Below, piece after piece: positions 62,590-64,000 of a stretch of DNA of 64,000 bases. The DNA is from Novosphingobium sp. Rr 2-17 (GTDB lineage Bacteria > Pseudomonadota > Alphaproteobacteria > Sphingomonadales > Sphingomonadaceae). Location: contig NZ_AKFJ01000007.1 in assembly GCF_000272475.1 (NCBI RefSeq), forward strand, positions 1-64,000, given 5' to 3'. The first letter of the stretch is position 1, and each line of letters starts with the position of its first letter. The notes beneath the pieces were generated by a model that ran no database searches, was not told where the DNA came from, and saw nothing but the letters and a program-made list of their open reading frames with translations. A program made the position numbers and the translations under genes.

Positions 62590-62734
62590 GGCTAACGGAA
62601 CAACAGTGTTAACCGCATTTCATGCGTCCCGATGCGGGAAAGAAGGCTGATTGACGAGCCCACATCCGGCAGTGTGCCAAAACAGGACTACTATCCCGGC
62701 CGAAAGTAACCTTTTGAACTCTTTTCAAGTAATT

Positions 62735-63793
62735 TCAGCGCCCTTCGTCCGGCGCTCCCGAATCGAACAATGCACCTTGAGGCGCTTGCGGCGGGGTCAT
62801 TCCCAGATGCTTCCAGGCCCGATCGTTCAAGCAACGACCGCGCGCAGTGCGCGCCACCAAGCCCAACTGGATCAGATACGGCTCGATCACTTCCTCGATC
62901 GTGTCGCGCGGTTCCGACAGGCCTGCGGCCAGCGTCTCCACACCGACCGGTCCTCCTTTGTAGATGTCAGCGATCATCCGCAAATAACGGCGATCCTGCG
63001 CGTCCAGGCCGATTGAATCGACTTCCAGCCTGGTTAGGGAATCGTCGGCAATATCGTAAGTAATCGTGTCCGCCCCAGCCACATGCGCAAAGTCGCGCAC
63101 GCGGCGCATCAACCGACCTGCGACGCGCGGGGTGCCACGGGCTCGGCGGGCGATCTCGGTGGCCCCGCCCTTGTCGATACCGATGCCCAGCAAGCCGGCC
63201 CCGCGCGTGACGACCCGCTCCAGCTCCTCGACCGAATAGAACTGCAACCGGACCGGAATGCCGAAGCGGTCGCGCAGCGGGGTCTGGAGCAAGCCCTGCC
63301 GGGTGGTGGCGCCGATCAGGGTGAACGGCGGCAGATCGATCCGTACCGAGCGCGCCGAAGGCCCTTCGCCGATGATGAGATCGAGCGCGCGATCCTCCAT
63401 TGCCGGATAAAGCACTTCTTCGACCACGGGATTGAGGCGATGGATCTCGTCGATGAACAGGACGTCGCCTTGCTCAAGGTTGGTGAGCAGCGCGGCCAGG
63501 TCTCCGGCCTTGGCGATGACCGGGCCACTGGTGGCGCGAAAGCCCACGCCCAACTCGCGCGCGACGATCTGCGCCAGCGTCGTCTTGCCAAGGCCGGGCG
63601 GACCGAAAAACAGGACGTGGTCCATCGCCTCACGGCGCGAGCGCGCGGATTCGATGAAGACGCGCAAGTTGTCCTTGGCCCCTGCCTGGCCGACGAATTC
63701 CGCCAGTGTCTTGGGCCGTAGCGCCGCATCGACGTCTTCAGGTTGGCGCACGGGCGAGAGGATCGGCGGGGCGGACATCTCTTCCTTCATCAC
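62735..63793 (-). CDS. ruvB: RuvB, Holliday junction branch-migration ATPase
   Basis: A 352-residue AAA+ motor that drives branch migration with RuvA. Walker A is [13 protein letters not shown], Walker B FIDEIHRL, with sensor [18 protein letters not shown], and the C-terminal winged helix has [28 protein letters not shown] short tail after residue 335 varies. Its ATG overlaps the ruvA stop (ATGA). ruvC is outside the window. Confidence 0.97.
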   Translation of the reverse strand: MMKEEMSAPPILSPVRQPEDVDAALRPKTLAEFVGQAGAKDNLRVFIESARSRREAMDHVLFFGPPGLGKTTLAQIVARELGVGFRATSGPVIAKAGDLAALLTNLEQGDVLFIDEIHRLNPVVEEVLYPAMEDRALDLIIGEGPSARSVRIDLPPFTLIGATTRQGLLQTPLRDRFGIPVRLQFYSVEELERVVTRGAGLLGIGIDKGGATEIARRARGTPRVAGRLMRRVRDFAHVAGADTITYDIADDSLTRLEVDSIGLDAQDRRYLRMIADIYKGGPVGVETLAAGLSEPRDTIEEVIEPYLIQLGLVARTARGRCLNDRAWKHLGMTPPQAPQGALFDSGAPDEGR

Positions 63794-64000
63794 CCCGCCG
63801 CCTTCTTAAGCGCCACGCGGACAAGATCGTTGAGACCGGCATCCTCGCCTAGGTCGGCTATCGCATGGGCTACCGCAGCACCGGCAACGACAGGCTTGAA
63901 GCCCAGGTTCTGCAGCGCGGAGACGGCGTCCGCGCTGACCGAGCCGGGCGGCGGGGCCATAGCGATACCGGGCGAACCCGGCACAACCGGCAGCGCCCCG
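63790..64000 (-). CDS. ruvA: RuvA, C-terminal part (runs off the window)
   Basis: Only the 3' end is present: about 70 codons, open up to the last base. The helical domain III ([30 protein letters not shown] and [13 protein letters not shown]) that binds RuvB is complete, preceded by a Pro/Gly-rich linker. The stop overlaps the ruvB start. The ATG at about 63981 is internal to the real gene. Confidence 0.9.
   Translation of the reverse strand, partial: GALPVVPGSPGIAMAPPPGSVSADAVSALQNLGFKPVVAGAAVAHAIADLGEDAGLNDLVRVALKKAAG

Noticed and set aside
1-64000. tRNA, rRNA or mobile elements
   Set aside because: No T-loop (GGTTCGAATCC-like) or rRNA sequence was recognised by eye, and no transposase, integrase or terminal repeats were seen. 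A tRNAscan or Infernal run would be decisive.

Overview
The window looks like a chromosomal segment of a sphingomonad alphaproteobacterium, most likely Novosphingobium or a close relative. The reasons are: high GC throughout; a heavy-metal/glutathione exporter (3997-5817) that closely resembles, from memory, the structurally studied Atm1 of Novosphingobium aromaticivorans; alphaproteobacterial markers (COQ9, CBP3-type cytochrome bc1 chaperone next to DUF177, DUF1737, DUF4169, HslV with a propeptide); TonB-dependent iron uptake; and a PEP-CTERM-like surface protein. I see no tRNA, rRNA, CRISPR array, insertion sequence or phage gene. Almost every base is in a conserved gene, usually in tight runs with 4-base ATGA or GTGA overlaps.

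Layout. 0.2-3.9 kb: three coupled polysaccharide genes (GT2, flippase, GT92-like). 4-12.3 kb: atm1; a small minus-strand run (GFA, PhyH-like, DUF1737); hslVU with a heat-shock-like promoter and apparently no leader; bamE; bc1 chaperone and DUF177; an Hsp70. 12.4-16.6 kb: ssb, feoAB behind a Fur-like box, COQ9 and a secreted ankyrin protein. 16.6-22.3 kb: SCO, YcgN, YgjP, ribD-ribE, an exported P1-type nuclease and a GST. 22.3-24.5 kb: a PiT phosphate transporter with an upstream NUDIX-DUF47 fusion. 24.7-28.2 kb: rpmH-rnpA-yidD-yidC-engB. 28.3-34 kb: a ClpP-fold secreted protein, comM/yifB, a hydrolase and uvrB. 34.2-35.9 kb: dipZ.

35.9-44.6 kb is the iron island: a TonB-dependent siderophore receptor with a PiuC-type dioxygenase and an alpha-hydroxy-acid oxidase, followed by a PepSY-DUF2271-DUF4198-ApbE operon and a divergent tonB. 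The DUF2271 protein carries a textbook ApbE flavinylation motif, so I infer a periplasmic flavin electron-transfer module serving siderophore iron reduction. The same 19-bp motif lies upstream of feoA, of the receptor and of tonB, tying the pieces into one probable Fur regulon.

44.7-53 kb: a HerA-like ATPase with two small partners, an outer-membrane barrel protein, an L,D-transpeptidase, and a biotin operon bioF-(bioH-like)-bioC-bioD-bioA without bioB. 53-64 kb: an atypical FixJ-type regulator, a 14-bp tandem repeat, an aminotransferase, SnoaL-like and GIY-YIG proteins, a second tonB, rpoN-lptB, pmbA, a Ser/Thr-rich PEP-CTERM-like protein, and ruvB with the 3' end of ruvA running off the window.
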